A stretch of DNA of 64,000 nt from Muricoccus roseus. GTDB taxonomy: Bacteria; Pseudomonadota; Alphaproteobacteria; Acetobacterales; Acetobacteraceae. Of the stretch, positions 37,361-45,649 are shown one piece after another (the first letter of the stretch is position 1; every line of letters begins with the position of its first letter). The notes beneath the pieces are model-generated. The model did no database searches. It saw nothing but the letters and a program-made list of their open reading frames with translations, and had not been told where the DNA came from. The position numbers were made by a program, and so were the translations under genes. The stretch is from assembly GCF_900141905.1 (NCBI RefSeq), contig NZ_FQZF01000015.1, positions 62,001 to 126,000 on the forward strand, given 5' to 3'.

Positions 37361-38302
37361 ATGGCCCGGTACCGCGACGCCCTGCCGCAGCTCGGCGAGG
37401 CCACCTTCCTCACCGATGGCGGGCTGGAAACGACGCTCATCTTCCACCAGGGCGTCGAGCTCCCCCATTTCGCCTCCTTCGTGCTGCTCGAGACCGAGGA
37501 AGGGCGGCAGCGCCTGCGCCGGTACTACGAGCCCTATCTCACCCTCGCGCGGGAGCGGGGCCTGGGCTTCGTGCTGGACTCCCCGACCTGGCGCGCCAAT
37601 CCCGATTGGGGCGCGCGGCTGGGCTATGACGCCGAGGGGCTTCGGCGCATCAACATGGCGGGCATCGCCCTGCTGCACGCCCTGCGCGACGAATGGGAGA
37701 CGCCGCAAACGCCCTGCGTCGTCAGCGGCGTCGTCGGCCCGCGTGGCGATGGCTACCGGCCGGGCCGAATCGCCATCGGGGAGGCGGAGCGCTACCACGC
37801 GCCGCAGATTGCCGCCTTCGCCGAGGCGGGTGCCGACATGGTCGGCGCCTTCACCCTCACGGAATTGCACGAGGCGACCGGCATCGCGCGCGCCGCCGCC
37901 GCCCAGGGCCTGCCCTGCGCCCTCTCCTTCACCGTGGAGACGAACGGCCGGCTGGTGAGCGGACCGAGCCTGCGCGAGGCAGTCGAGGCGGTGGATGCCG
38001 AGACCGGCGGAAGCCCCGCCTACTACATGGTCAACTGCGCCCACCCCACGCATTTCGAGCAGGCGCTGGCGGCGGGCGAGGGCTGGGTGGGGCGCCTCCG
38101 CGGCATCCGCGCGAATGCCTCCGCGAAGAGCCATGCCGAGCTGGACGAATCCACGACCCTGGACGATGGCGACCCACGGGATCTCGGCCGCCGCTACCGC
38201 GCCCTGCGGCAGCGCTTCCCGGGGCTTCGCCTCCTGGGCGGCTGCTGTGGCACGGATGAACGGCATGTCCGGGCCATCTGCGAGGCCTGTGTCGCGGCCT
38301 GA
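37361..38302 (+). CDS. Homocysteine S-methyltransferase family protein
   Basis: 313-residue TIM-barrel enzyme of the Pfam S-methyl_trans family (MmuM/BhmT-like), transferring a methyl group from S-methylmethionine, betaine or a related donor to homocysteine. FLTDGGLETTL is the opening signature. Zinc ligands are seen as Cys in YMVNCAHPTHF and the paired Cys295-Cys296 in LLGGCCGTDERHVRAI. The N-terminal GGLETTLIFHQGVELP and lack of any cobalamin domain mean it is a stand-alone enzyme, not MetH. ATG at 37361 has AGGGGGAAC upstream. The methyl donor cannot be told from sequence. Confidence 0.88.
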   Translation: MARYRDALPQLGEATFLTDGGLETTLIFHQGVELPHFASFVLLETEEGRQRLRRYYEPYLTLARERGLGFVLDSPTWRANPDWGARLGYDAEGLRRINMAGIALLHALRDEWETPQTPCVVSGVVGPRGDGYRPGRIAIGEAERYHAPQIAAFAEAGADMVGAFTLTELHEATGIARAAAAQGLPCALSFTVETNGRLVSGPSLREAVEAVDAETGGSPAYYMVNCAHPTHFEQALAAGEGWVGRLRGIRANASAKSHAELDESTTLDDGDPRDLGRRYRALRQRFPGLRLLGGCCGTDERHVRAICEACVAA

Positions 38303-38369
38303 GGAGGCCACTTCACAGAATCGAGAGCCGGTGGCATCCCCTGCGCCACCACGAAGGGGAGCATCCACC

Positions 38370-38933
38370 ATGGCCGGCCACGGGCATGTCGAGCATTCCG
38401 GCGAGAACAAGCGTGTCGCGCTGCTGATCGCGGTGCTGGCGCTCTGCCTCGCCATCGCCGAGACAGGCGCGAAAAGCGCGCAGACCGAGGCGCTCTCCCG
38501 CAACGTCGAGGCCTCCAACCTCTGGGCCTTCTTCCAGGCCCGCACCATCCGCCAGACCACCGTCCGCACGGCCGCCGAGGCCCAGGCGCTCCAGCCCGAA
38601 GCGGCGGAGGAAGCCCGCCGCGCCGCCACCACCCGGCAGGTCCAGGCCTGGCTTGCCAGCGCCCAGCGCTGGGAGAGCGAGCCCGCCACCGGCGAGGGCC
38701 GGCGCGAGTTGGCCGACCGCGCCAAGGCGGCGGAACGCGTCCGCGACCGCTCCATGGCCGCCTACCACATGCATGAATACGGCTCGGCCGCCTTCCAGGT
38801 CGCGATCGTCGTCGCCTCGGCCAGCATCGTCACGGGCGTGCCGCTGCTGGCGCTGGGCGGGGCCATCCTGGGAGTGATCGGGATCGCGCTCACCGGCCTC
38901 GGCTTCTTCGCGCCGGAGCTGATCCACTTCTGA
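38370..38933 (+). CDS. DUF4337 family membrane protein
   Basis: 187-residue protein with one N-terminal helix (about residues 16-32, VALLIAVLALCLAIAE), a long soluble helical section (residues 35-125, rich in Ala, Gln, Arg and Glu) and a C-terminal helical hairpin (VAIVVASASIVTGVPLLALG, then GVIGIALTGLGFF). This layout and the block SAQTEALSRNVEASNLWAFF(Q) match DUF4337. Function is unknown. ATG at 38370 has AGGGGAG eight bases upstream. A dispersed repeat follows the stop at 28 bases. Confidence 0.8.
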   Translation: MAGHGHVEHSGENKRVALLIAVLALCLAIAETGAKSAQTEALSRNVEASNLWAFFQARTIRQTTVRTAAEAQALQPEAAEEARRAATTRQVQAWLASAQRWESEPATGEGRRELADRAKAAERVRDRSMAAYHMHEYGSAAFQVAIVVASASIVTGVPLLALGGAILGVIGIALTGLGFFAPELIHF

Positions 38934-38961
38934 TCTCCGCGCGTTCCGGGCGCTTTCGTTT

Positions 38962-39212
38962 GAGGGCTCCGCCCTCGACCCGCCAAGGGCCTGAGGCCCT
39001 TGGAACCCCATCTGACTGCCGTGGATACCCTGATCGAAGGGGTCTCCCGGTGAGGGTGCTTTGTTCTGCCTTTGCAGTCGCCTGAGGTCATCGACCTCAG
39101 GCGCACCGTCAGCCGAATGATTCCAAACTTCCAAAACAAGATGATGGTGAGGGGTCCGGGGAGAGGAAGAATTCCTTCTTCCTCTCCCCGGGAGAGACCA
39201 ACGTCTCAGAAC
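38962..39212 (+). repeat. Hairpin-mosaic dispersed repeat, copy 5
   Basis: GAGGGC hairpin (38962-38976), CCAAGGGCC hairpin, spacer with TCTGACTGCCGTGGATA, CCTGAGGTC/GACCTCAGG hairpin and the GGGGAGAGGAAGAA hairpin, ending CAGAAC at 39212. The GTCGAAGGC hairpin is missing: ATGATGGT runs straight into GAGGGGTCCGGGG. The left end keeps only a weak GTTC match upstream. It lies between convergent genes (DUF4337 and the MscS channel). Confidence 0.85.
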
Positions 39213-39234
39213 GAGGGATAGCGCCCCCGCACTC

Positions 39235-41814
39235 CTACTGCGTATTCCCCAGAGCCGCCGGCGGCGGCGAGTGCTTTTCCGCCGTCCCGTCCGCTTCGGC
39301 CGGTTCCGGGCGCCGTTCCTCCCGGGTTACGCCTGCCGCCTCCGCCTCGGCCGGCGTACGCGCGAAACGGGAGAGGATGACGGACTGCGCCGGCACGGCG
39401 ATGGCGATTCCCAGTTCCTCGAAGCGCTGCTTGATGCGGCGGTTGAACTCGCGCTGCACGCCCCAGCGGCCCGTGTCCTTGCACTTCATCTGGCCGAGCA
39501 CGGTGAAGGTGGCGCCATCCACCTTGTCCACGCCCCACAGCGCGAAGTCGTCCAGGATCTGGTCCTTGAAGGTGGGGTCCTTCCGCATCTCGGCGCCGAT
39601 CTCCTTCAGCACCTGACCCACCCGGTCCGTATCCTCTGAGAAGGCGACGGTGACGGAGACCGCGGCATTGCCGATGCCCTTGTTCGTGTTGGTCACGGTG
39701 GTGACGGAGCTGAACGGGATGACATGCACCGAGCCATCGCCCGCGCGCAGGCGGATGGTGCGGATGGAGAGGTTCTCCACCGAGCCGGACAGGCCCGAGA
39801 CCGTCACCCAGTCGCCCACCTGCATCGTGTTCTCCAGCAGCAGGAAGATGCCGGTGATCACGTCCTGCACCAGCTTCTGCGAGCCGAAGCCGACCGCGAC
39901 GCCGAGGATGCCGGCGCCCGCGAGGAGCGGCGCGATGTTCACGCCGAGCTGCGACAGCGCGGTGAAGCCCACGATGGCGACGATCAGCACCAGGAGGGTG
40001 CTGTGCAGCAGCGGCAGCAGCGTCCGCAGCCGGGCGGAGCGCGCATAGTCGCCTCGGGCGGACATGTCCGCCATCTTGCGGTCGATCCAGGCATTCACGC
40101 CCTCCCAGATCACGATCGCGAGCACGCCGGCGATCAGCAGAACGAGGGCCGAGCCGGCCAACCGCTGCCCCAGCCGCCCGTTGCGGAAGGATTCGGTAAC
40201 GTCCAGGCCCCAGACCTGCAGCAGCGCCAGGACCGTCACCACGCCCATGCCGATGGAGATGCCCTTGCGGAGCACGGGCACGTAGCGGTTGGCCCGCCCC
40301 TCCAGGAAGGGCAGCCGCTGCGCGGTCTCCGCCTTGATCTTGAACAGCCGGTCCAGCAGCCCGAGCAACGCGACCGCGACGAGCCGTGCGACGACGAGCA
40401 CCACCACCGTCGCGCCGACATAGCGCAGCAGCAGGCCGTAGCCGTTCTCGATCTGCAGGGCCCAGATGAACCAGAGCGCCAGCAGCAGGAAGATCGCCGC
40501 GATGTGCCACACCCGCGCAAGCCAATGCCGGGCCAGCGCCAGCGCGCCCCGGGATTCCGCCGGCGCGTCGATCATCACCGCCACGCCGCGCCGGCATTGC
40601 AGCACGACGACGATCAGCAGCAGGTGGTTGAGCAGCACGATCAGCTTGGCGGCCGAGGCATAGGCCGCCGGATAAAGGCCGAGGATGCGCGCCATCTCCA
40701 GCACCGCCATGCCGTAGATCGCGATCCCGGTGACGCGGCCCAGCCAGACCTCCGCATAGGCCGCCGTCTCGTCCGACATGCGGAACAGGCGCAGGAAGCG
40801 CGAATGCGGCGAGACCACCGCGCAGCCCGTCACCATGATGACGTGCTGCACCACGAAGGCGTTCACCGCCGCCAGGATGATGAGCGGGGTCACCCCGCCA
40901 TCGCCGAGCGGGGTGGCCAGCAGCAGGTTCCCGACCAGCGCGAAGGCGCCGATCGGGACGAGTTCGAGCACCAGGCGCAGAAGCGCGAGGGGGGCGCGCT
41001 GGATCAGGCGCAGCTCGGCCTGGCTCGCCACCTGCGGGGTCCCCTGGCTGGCTCCCTGGGCCGCGGAGACCTTGCGCGCCACGGCCTTGTCCACCGCGCG
41101 ACGCTCCAGCGTCGCCATCGGCCGCCGCATGGCGCGGCGCAGCAGCCATCGCACGCCCCAGGCGCAGGCCAGCACCACAGCCATTCGCCAGGCCACATCG
41201 AGGATGGCGGATTGCGCGAAGGGGTTGCTCGCCGTCCGGACCAGCCACATCCAGACCAGCGGCACGCTGGCGATGGTGTTGCCCGCCGCCGCGAGATGGC
41301 CGGACAGGGAGGAAAGCCAGCCCGAAAGCGCCGCGATGATCTCCGCCAGCAGGCTGTCCGAGGTGAGCGAGACCGGCTCCTCGGCCGCGGCGGGGGAGGC
41401 TGGGGCCGGGGCCGGAGGGGCCGCTGCTGTGGCTGGCGCGGCTGCCGTGGCTGGCGCCGGGCCGGGCCGGACGGCCGCCCCGGGCGCCACCCCCGCCACC
41501 GCCCGCAGGGCGTCCAGCACCTGCTGGCGCCGCGCGTCGTCCTCCAGAAGCGTGAGCGCGTTGCGCGCCTGCTCCGGCGTCAGCGCCGCCGGGGCGGGGA
41601 CGGCGGTCCCTTCCGGTGACTGCGCGCGGACGGGCGCCGAGGCCAGGAAGAGCGCCGCGAAGAGGCCGAGGAAGAGGAAGCGAAAGCGCCGGATCCACGC
41701 CTCGTCCGTCGAACCCCCGGCGTCGTCCGGCCGGGGAAAAGGTCGCTCGCACGGGTTCAGGGCGCGGGTACGGTTCTGCATTCCTTGGAAGACTCCAGGG
41801 ATCATCCGGTTCAT
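39235..41814 (-). CDS. Large mechanosensitive ion channel (MscS family)
   Basis: Up to 859 residues, with a signal-like helix (residues about 43-65, ending APVRAQ), a Pro/Ala-rich periplasmic segment (about 100-170), roughly ten membrane helices, and the MscS core. The pore helix region is NIAPLLAGAGILGVAVGFGS, followed by KLVQDVITGIFLLLENTMQV and VGDWVTVSGLSGSVENLSIR (beta domain). The C-terminal cytoplasmic vestibule ends near VPAQSVILSRF. Its size and added helices resemble the YbiO/MscK-like subfamilies. It protects against hypo-osmotic shock in studied relatives. The start is uncertain: ATG at 41814 leaves about 40 extra residues before the signal; internal starts are few. Confidence 0.9.
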   Translation of the reverse strand: MNRMIPGVFQGMQNRTRALNPCERPFPRPDDAGGSTDEAWIRRFRFLFLGLFAALFLASAPVRAQSPEGTAVPAPAALTPEQARNALTLLEDDARRQQVLDALRAVAGVAPGAAVRPGPAPATAAAPATAAAPPAPAPASPAAAEEPVSLTSDSLLAEIIAALSGWLSSLSGHLAAAGNTIASVPLVWMWLVRTASNPFAQSAILDVAWRMAVVLACAWGVRWLLRRAMRRPMATLERRAVDKAVARKVSAAQGASQGTPQVASQAELRLIQRAPLALLRLVLELVPIGAFALVGNLLLATPLGDGGVTPLIILAAVNAFVVQHVIMVTGCAVVSPHSRFLRLFRMSDETAAYAEVWLGRVTGIAIYGMAVLEMARILGLYPAAYASAAKLIVLLNHLLLIVVVLQCRRGVAVMIDAPAESRGALALARHWLARVWHIAAIFLLLALWFIWALQIENGYGLLLRYVGATVVVLVVARLVAVALLGLLDRLFKIKAETAQRLPFLEGRANRYVPVLRKGISIGMGVVTVLALLQVWGLDVTESFRNGRLGQRLAGSALVLLIAGVLAIVIWEGVNAWIDRKMADMSARGDYARSARLRTLLPLLHSTLLVLIVAIVGFTALSQLGVNIAPLLAGAGILGVAVGFGSQKLVQDVITGIFLLLENTMQVGDWVTVSGLSGSVENLSIRTIRLRAGDGSVHVIPFSSVTTVTNTNKGIGNAAVSVTVAFSEDTDRVGQVLKEIGAEMRKDPTFKDQILDDFALWGVDKVDGATFTVLGQMKCKDTGRWGVQREFNRRIKQRFEELGIAIAVPAQSVILSRFARTPAEAEAAGVTREERRPEPAEADGTAEKHSPPPAALGNTQ

Positions 41815-42067
41815 CAGGCGGGCCGTGGCCCGTGGGCGGGCGCGGGCACGAGGTCCCCGCGCGCGTCATGGCAGGCCGGGCGCGGTGCCTCGCGGGCGCC
41901 GCGCATCATCCGGACTGGCATGCATCCCCGGCCCCGCGATCGGCGTGGCGGAGGGCGCAACTCCGGCTAAAGCGGGCGGAGCGGGTCCCGAGTTGCACCT
42001 GCGGAGGCGGGAAAGGCGCCCAATCCGCCTCCGGAACAGGCCGGCGGCGGCATCGGCAGGGCGCGGA

Positions 42068-42889
42068 TCAGAAGCCCGGCATCACCTGGGAAAGGCGCCC
42101 GCCGAGGCGGAGCGCCCCGATACGGCGCGCCAGGCCGGTCGCGTCGTCGGTCTCGACCAGCACGCCGCAGAGGGTCGCCTCGCCCTCCGCCGGAGCCAGC
42201 CGCTCGGACGGGTATTTGCGCCAGAAGCGAAGGGAGGCGCCGCCCTTCTGCATGCCGATCACGCTGTCATAGTCGCCGCACATGCCGGCATCCGTGACAT
42301 AGGCCGTGCCGCCCTCCAGCACCTGGTGGTCGGCCGTGGGGACATGGGTGTGGGTGCCGGCCACCAGGCTGACCCGCCCGTCGAAGGAATGGCCGAAGCC
42401 CAGCTTCTCGCTCGTCGCCTCCGCATGGATGTCCACCACCACGGCCTGCACCGAGCCGTTCGCCCCCAGGCTGTGCCGCGCCAGCTCCGCCTGGGCGGCG
42501 CGGAAGGGGTCGTCCAGCGGCTCCATGAAGAGCCGGCCCATCACCTGCATCACCAGGGCGCGGCCGCGGCCGGGCACATCCACCACGGTGGCGCCGCGCC
42601 CGGGCGTGCCGGGCGGGTAGTTCATCGGGCGGATCAGCCGGGGCTCGGCCTCGATGAAGGGCACGATCTCCTTGCGGTCCCAGGCATGGTTGCCCAGCGT
42701 CAGCACATCCGCCCCGGCATCGAGGAAGGCGCGCGCCATGTCGGGGGCGAGGCCGAAGCCATGGGAGGCGTTCTCGGCGTTCAGCACCACCAGATCGGCG
42801 GCCAGGTCGCGCCGCAGCACGGGCAGGCGCGATGTCACCGCATCGCGCCCCGCGCGGCCGACCACATCGCCCAGGAACAGGATTCTCAA
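42068..42889 (-). CDS. YmdB-type metallophosphoesterase (TIGR00282 family)
   Basis: 273-residue calcineurin-like phosphoesterase. It starts with MRILFLGDVVGRAGRDAV, where Asp8 begins the bimetal site; NAENASHGFG supplies Asn/Glu ligands, LTLGNHAWDRKE the GNH motif, VVDIHAEATSEK another ligand and VAGTHTHVPTADHQVL the GTHTH block. The Bacillus homologue YmdB hydrolyses 2',3'-cyclic nucleotides and affects biofilm switching. The ATG overlaps the fau stop by four bases, so it is co-translated with it. Confidence 0.92.
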   Translation of the reverse strand: MRILFLGDVVGRAGRDAVTSRLPVLRRDLAADLVVLNAENASHGFGLAPDMARAFLDAGADVLTLGNHAWDRKEIVPFIEAEPRLIRPMNYPPGTPGRGATVVDVPGRGRALVMQVMGRLFMEPLDDPFRAAQAELARHSLGANGSVQAVVVDIHAEATSEKLGFGHSFDGRVSLVAGTHTHVPTADHQVLEGGTAYVTDAGMCGDYDSVIGMQKGGASLRFWRKYPSERLAPAEGEATLCGVLVETDDATGLARRIGALRLGGRLSQVMPGF

Positions 42890-43503
42890 CCGGGGGAACC
42901 TTCTCGAAACCGCATCACCCCGGCCTCGGTCGCCACCGCGTCCAGCGGGGCGTCATGAGGGCCGGAGGGCACCACATCCATTTCCTGGCAGGCGAAGGCC
43001 ACGCCCAGGGTTCCCGCCCCGGGCAGCGCGGCCAGGGTGCGGTCGTAATAGCCGCCGCCATAGCCCAGGCGGCGCCCGGCGCGGTCGAAGGCCAGGAGGG
43101 GGACAATCAGCCAGTCCGGCACCAGCCGCGGCGCATCCTCCGGCGGCTGCTGCGTGCCCACCGGGCCCTTCGCCAGCACGTCCCCGAACGCGAACGCGCG
43201 GAAATCCAGCGGCAGGCCGCGCCTGGGCGTGCGCGGCAGGCACAGCCGGTGCCCGCGCGCGGCCAGGGCCCGCATCAGCGGCCGGATGTCGATCTCATGC
43301 CCCATGGGCCAGAAGCCGGCCACCACGGCACCCGCGGGCGGCGGGGCCTCCCGCAGAACATGGGCGGCCAGGGCCGGGCCGGCGCCGGCCGCATAGGCAC
43401 GCGCGCGGCGCGCCTGCGCCTCCTCCCGCGCCACGGTCTTGGCCGCGCGCAGAAGGGCGTCATCGCCCGGAGGGAAATGGGGAAACAAGTGCGGAGCCGC
43501 CAT
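42886..43503 (-). CDS. fau: 5-formyltetrahydrofolate cyclo-ligase
   Basis: 205-residue enzyme (YgfA/MTHFS) converting 5-formyl-THF to 5,10-methenyl-THF with ATP. The family signature RRLGYGGGYYDRTLAAL is the phosphate/substrate loop; VAGFWPMGHEIDIRPLM is the N-terminal block, and GVAFACQEMDVVPSGPHDAPLD the C-terminal one. It lies just downstream of the 6S RNA candidate and zapA, the arrangement in which E. coli ygfA (fau) is co-transcribed with ssrS and linked to persistence. YmdB follows with overlap. Confidence 0.93.
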   Translation of the reverse strand: MAAPHLFPHFPPGDDALLRAAKTVAREEAQARRARAYAAGAGPALAAHVLREAPPPAGAVVAGFWPMGHEIDIRPLMRALAARGHRLCLPRTPRRGLPLDFRAFAFGDVLAKGPVGTQQPPEDAPRLVPDWLIVPLLAFDRAGRRLGYGGGYYDRTLAALPGAGTLGVAFACQEMDVVPSGPHDAPLDAVATEAGVMRFREGSPG

Positions 43504-43528
43504 GACCGCTGGCGATTCGTCCTCCCAA

Positions 43529-43660
43529 GGCCTGCTAGCGCAGGTGGGCGCCAGATACCCGGACCAGGGTCCGGACAGAGCCAGCTCCCGGAGGATGCTT
43601 ATTGGCCCTGGGGATGATTTGCCTGGCGCGAAAGGCAGCCCCGCCCACCCTATCTAGGCC
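43529..43660 (-). ncRNA. ssrS: 6S RNA candidate (ssrS)
   Basis: The zapA-fau gap is the classic place of 6S RNA, the regulator that mimics an open promoter and binds RNA polymerase. On the minus strand the ends pair: GGCCTAG at the 5' end with CTAGCAGGCC at the 3' end, then an 8-bp stem GGTGGGCG (43642-43649) with CGCCCACC (43543-43550). The 3' half has a perfect 6-bp hairpin CCGGAC-CAGG-GTCCGG (43559-43574), placed like the small hairpin beside the central bubble of E. coli 6S RNA. The core of about 132 nt is shorter than E. coli's 184; exact ends may extend a few bases each way. Confidence 0.72.
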
Positions 43661-43698
43661 TTCGGGCCGCCCCGCGCCAGGGCCCCGCGCGCAACGGA

Positions 43699-44028
43699 TC
43701 AGGACTTTCCGAGATCCGCCGCGATGCCCTCGATCCGCTCCGCCACGCGCGCCAGCCGCTCGGCCAGGCGCGGGTCGGTCGGTGGGGTGGGCGGCAGGAT
43801 GCCGGCGCGCGCCTGGGCCAGCTCCACCTTCAAGTCATGCACCTCGTCGGCCAGCAGCAGGGAGGCCAGCAGCAGCAGCCGGGGTTCCCCGTAGCAGCCG
43901 CCCATGGTTCTCACTGAGGCAACGCGGCGGTCCACCTCCGCCGCCAGGGCGATGAGATGCGCCTCCTGCCCGTCCTCGCACGAAACCGGATGGCTGTACC
44001 CGCCGACGCGAACCGTGACCTGTCCCAA
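43699..44028 (-). CDS. zapA: Cell division protein ZapA
   Basis: 109-residue protein that cross-links FtsZ filaments. The N-terminal QVTVRVGGYSHPVSCEDGQE and the following LIALAAEVDRRVASVR match the ZapA globular head; the helical C-terminus (LLLASLLLADEVHDLKVELA) is the coiled-coil tetramerisation part. The start is TTG at 44028, with a strong GAGGAGG seven bases upstream that lies inside the end of the upstream gene; the upstream TAA falls between that site and the TTG, so the two are translationally coupled. The 6S RNA candidate follows. Confidence 0.9.
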   Translation of the reverse strand: MGQVTVRVGGYSHPVSCEDGQEAHLIALAAEVDRRVASVRTMGGCYGEPRLLLLASLLLADEVHDLKVELAQARAGILPPTPPTDPRLAERLARVAERIEGIAADLGKS

Positions 44029-44031
44029 TGC

Positions 44032-44316
44032 TTAGCCCTCCTCGGCGCGGCGCGGGACATCGCCCGGCTCCTCGCCCTCTTCCGGCAGTCCAGTCTCGTC
44101 GCCCTCGGGGCCATCCGGCAAATCGGCCCCGTCGGGCAGGGCCGCGCGCAGCCGGGCGATGGTCGCCTCCAGCCGTGCCGAAAGCGCGGCAACCTCTTCC
44201 ATGGGTACGCCAGCCGCCTGCACCGGCGGGCGGGCCGCGACCCCGGCGGCCACCCGCGCCAGCCGCTCCACCGCCGCTTCCAGCCGTGCGGCCGCCTCTG
44301 CCAGGCTGTCCGACAT
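44032..44316 (-). CDS. Small coiled-coil protein in zapA operon (ZauP-like candidate)
   Basis: 94-residue acidic protein. Residues about 3-25 and 38-60 are heptad-like helices (EAAARLEAAVERLARVA and MEEVAALSARLEATIARLRA), joined by a Pro/Ala linker; the tail is strongly acidic (PDGPEGDETGLPEEGEEPGD). It sits directly upstream of zapA and is coupled to it. In Caulobacter the coiled-coil ZapA partner ZauP has been reported in the zapA operon; size and context here agree, but sequence similarity could not be tested. ATG at 44316 is preferred over an upstream in-frame start that would add low-complexity residues. Confidence 0.68.
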   Translation of the reverse strand: MSDSLAEAAARLEAAVERLARVAAGVAARPPVQAAGVPMEEVAALSARLEATIARLRAALPDGADLPDGPEGDETGLPEEGEEPGDVPRRAEEG

Positions 44317-44456
44317 GCCGCCCCCAATCTCTTCACGCCCGCGCGCAACCACGGGCCACCATCGCCCCACGCCCGTTGCCGGGTGTCACACAGGAGCGTG
44401 AGGGCTTTACGCACCCGCCCGCAAGGGGGTCAACCCGCCAGGACCCCAGGAACACC

Positions 44457-44888
44457 ATGACACACGCGCCCGTCACCACCCCCCCGGCCGTTCGTTTCCG
44501 CTCCGCGGCGGAAGCCGCGGCCGCCCTGTCCCTGGCCACCCCGGCCGGCGTGGTGCTGCTCTCCGTCCGTGGCGCCGCGGCCTGGCCCGGCGCCGCCGTG
44601 GTGGCGGCCATGGTCGCCTGCGCGGCCTCCGCCCATCCCGGTACGCCCTATCAGGCGGCGCTGGACTGCGGCAGCGCCCCCGGCCTGGCCCTGGAGGCGC
44701 TGCGCCAGGGCTGGCGCCTGCTGGCGCTCGATGCCGGCCACCCCGCCTTCCCCGCCGTGCGGGGGGCGGCGGAGGAAGCCGGCGCCACCCTCCTGCCCCA
44801 GGCCCCGCCGGCGCTGGACCTGTCCGGCCTGGATCTCCGCAGGCCTGGCGGCCGCGCCATCCTCGCCCGCCACCTCGCGGGCGGCTGA
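44457..44888 (+). CDS. Hypothetical protein, 143 residues
   Basis: Not recognised. It is Ala/Leu-rich with no clear signal peptide. Residues about 24-60 contain two moderately hydrophobic stretches; the centre (YQAALDCGSAPGLALEALRQ) and following LALDAGHPAFPAVRGAAEEA look like an alternating alpha/beta fold, and the C-terminus holds LDLSGLDLRRPGGRAILARH. ATG at 44457 has AGGA six bases upstream. It is divergent from the zapA operon. Coding is supported by the ribosome site and a continuous frame with a plausible fold, but no homologue comes to mind. Confidence 0.6.
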   Translation: MTHAPVTTPPAVRFRSAAEAAAALSLATPAGVVLLSVRGAAAWPGAAVVAAMVACAASAHPGTPYQAALDCGSAPGLALEALRQGWRLLALDAGHPAFPAVRGAAEEAGATLLPQAPPALDLSGLDLRRPGGRAILARHLAGG

Positions 44889-44910
44889 CCTCTCCGGCCG
44901 CCTTGGGAAC

Positions 44911-45188
44911 GTTCTGGCCCGTCGGGCTTCCCGGAGAGGGCGCCGCCCTCTCCGGACCTCGCCCGCCAAGGGCCTGAGGCCCTTGGAACCCCGTCTGACT
45001 GCCGTGGATATCCCGTGCCGATCCTGCCTTTGCAGTCGCCTGAGGTCGTGGACCTCAGGCGCACCGTCAGCCAACCGATTCCAGACTTGAAGAAAAAAGA
45101 TGATGGGTCGAAGGCACTGCCTTCGACGGGTCCGGGGAGAGGAAGAATTCCTTCTTCCTCTCCCCGGGAAAGACCGACAGATCAGGAC
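44911..45188 (+). repeat. Hairpin-mosaic dispersed repeat, copy 6
   Basis: The left end GTTCTGGCCCGTCGGGCTTCCC (in two parts GTTCTGGCCCG and TCGGGCTTCCC) mirrors the right end GGGAAAGACCGACAGATCAGGAC. Internal hairpins: GAGGGC/GCCCTC (44936-44950), CCAAGGGCC, CCTGAGGTC/GACCTCAGG, GTCGAAGGC and GGGGAGAGGAAGAA. About 30 bases are missing from the spacer between the second and third hairpins relative to copy 1. No matching target duplication is seen. It lies between convergent genes. Confidence 0.85.
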
Positions 45189-45203
45189 AGAAGCGCGACC
45201 GGA

Positions 45204-45614
45204 TCAGGGATGCAGCACCGCCCCCTTCGTCGCCTTGTCCACCTCCTTGCGCGGCCCCCGCAGGGCCAGGCCGACGAGATCCGGCGCATCCGCCGGCTCC
45301 GCCCGGAAGGCGTCGCGGTTGGCCGCGTCATGGCCCGTGCCGAACATCGCGCGGACATAGGCGGCCCGGATCAGCCCTCGCTCATTCGCCTGGGTCCAGG
45401 CGCGGCGCAGCACCTCGGGGGACGCCGCGAAGATGAGCATAGGCTGGCCGAGCAGGCGCGCGTGACGCCGGCCCGAAGCATCCTCATAGGGCTCGCCCAG
45501 CGCCTCCGGCGCCTCCGCCGCGATGCCGGTGGCCAGGAAGGCCGTCACGTTCAGCTTCTGCCAGGTGGCCAGATCCTCTAGCACCAGGATCGCCACCTTC
45601 GTCTCGAACACCAT
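45204..45614 (-). CDS. DUF2000 domain protein
   Basis: 136-residue single-domain protein of the DUF2000 family. It opens with VFETKVAILVLEDLATWQKLNV, then FLATGIAAEAPEALGEPYED, GQPMLIFAASPEVLRRAW, and the C-terminal block DLVGLALRGPRKEVDKATKG, which is the family's most conserved part. The fold is related to peptidyl-tRNA hydrolase II in structures, but the function is unknown. It is 35 bases downstream of an AraC-type regulator on the same strand, likely one operon, as often seen for DUF2000 genes. Confidence 0.8.
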   Translation of the reverse strand: MVFETKVAILVLEDLATWQKLNVTAFLATGIAAEAPEALGEPYEDASGRRHARLLGQPMLIFAASPEVLRRAWTQANERGLIRAAYVRAMFGTGHDAANRDAFRAEPADAPDLVGLALRGPRKEVDKATKGAVLHP

Positions 45615-45649
45615 CTGCCCCGCCCCTTCGTCGTCAGACCGGGCGGATG

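Noticed and set aside
39206-41869. 887-residue ORF on the minus strand overlapping the MscS gene
   Set aside because: It is a shifted-frame shadow of the channel gene with Arg/Ala/Gly-rich sequence; the other frame has helices and the MscS signature.
44907-45192. Target-site duplication around repeat copy 6
   Set aside because: Flanking bases (GGAAC on the left, AGAAG on the right) do not match at any length above two.
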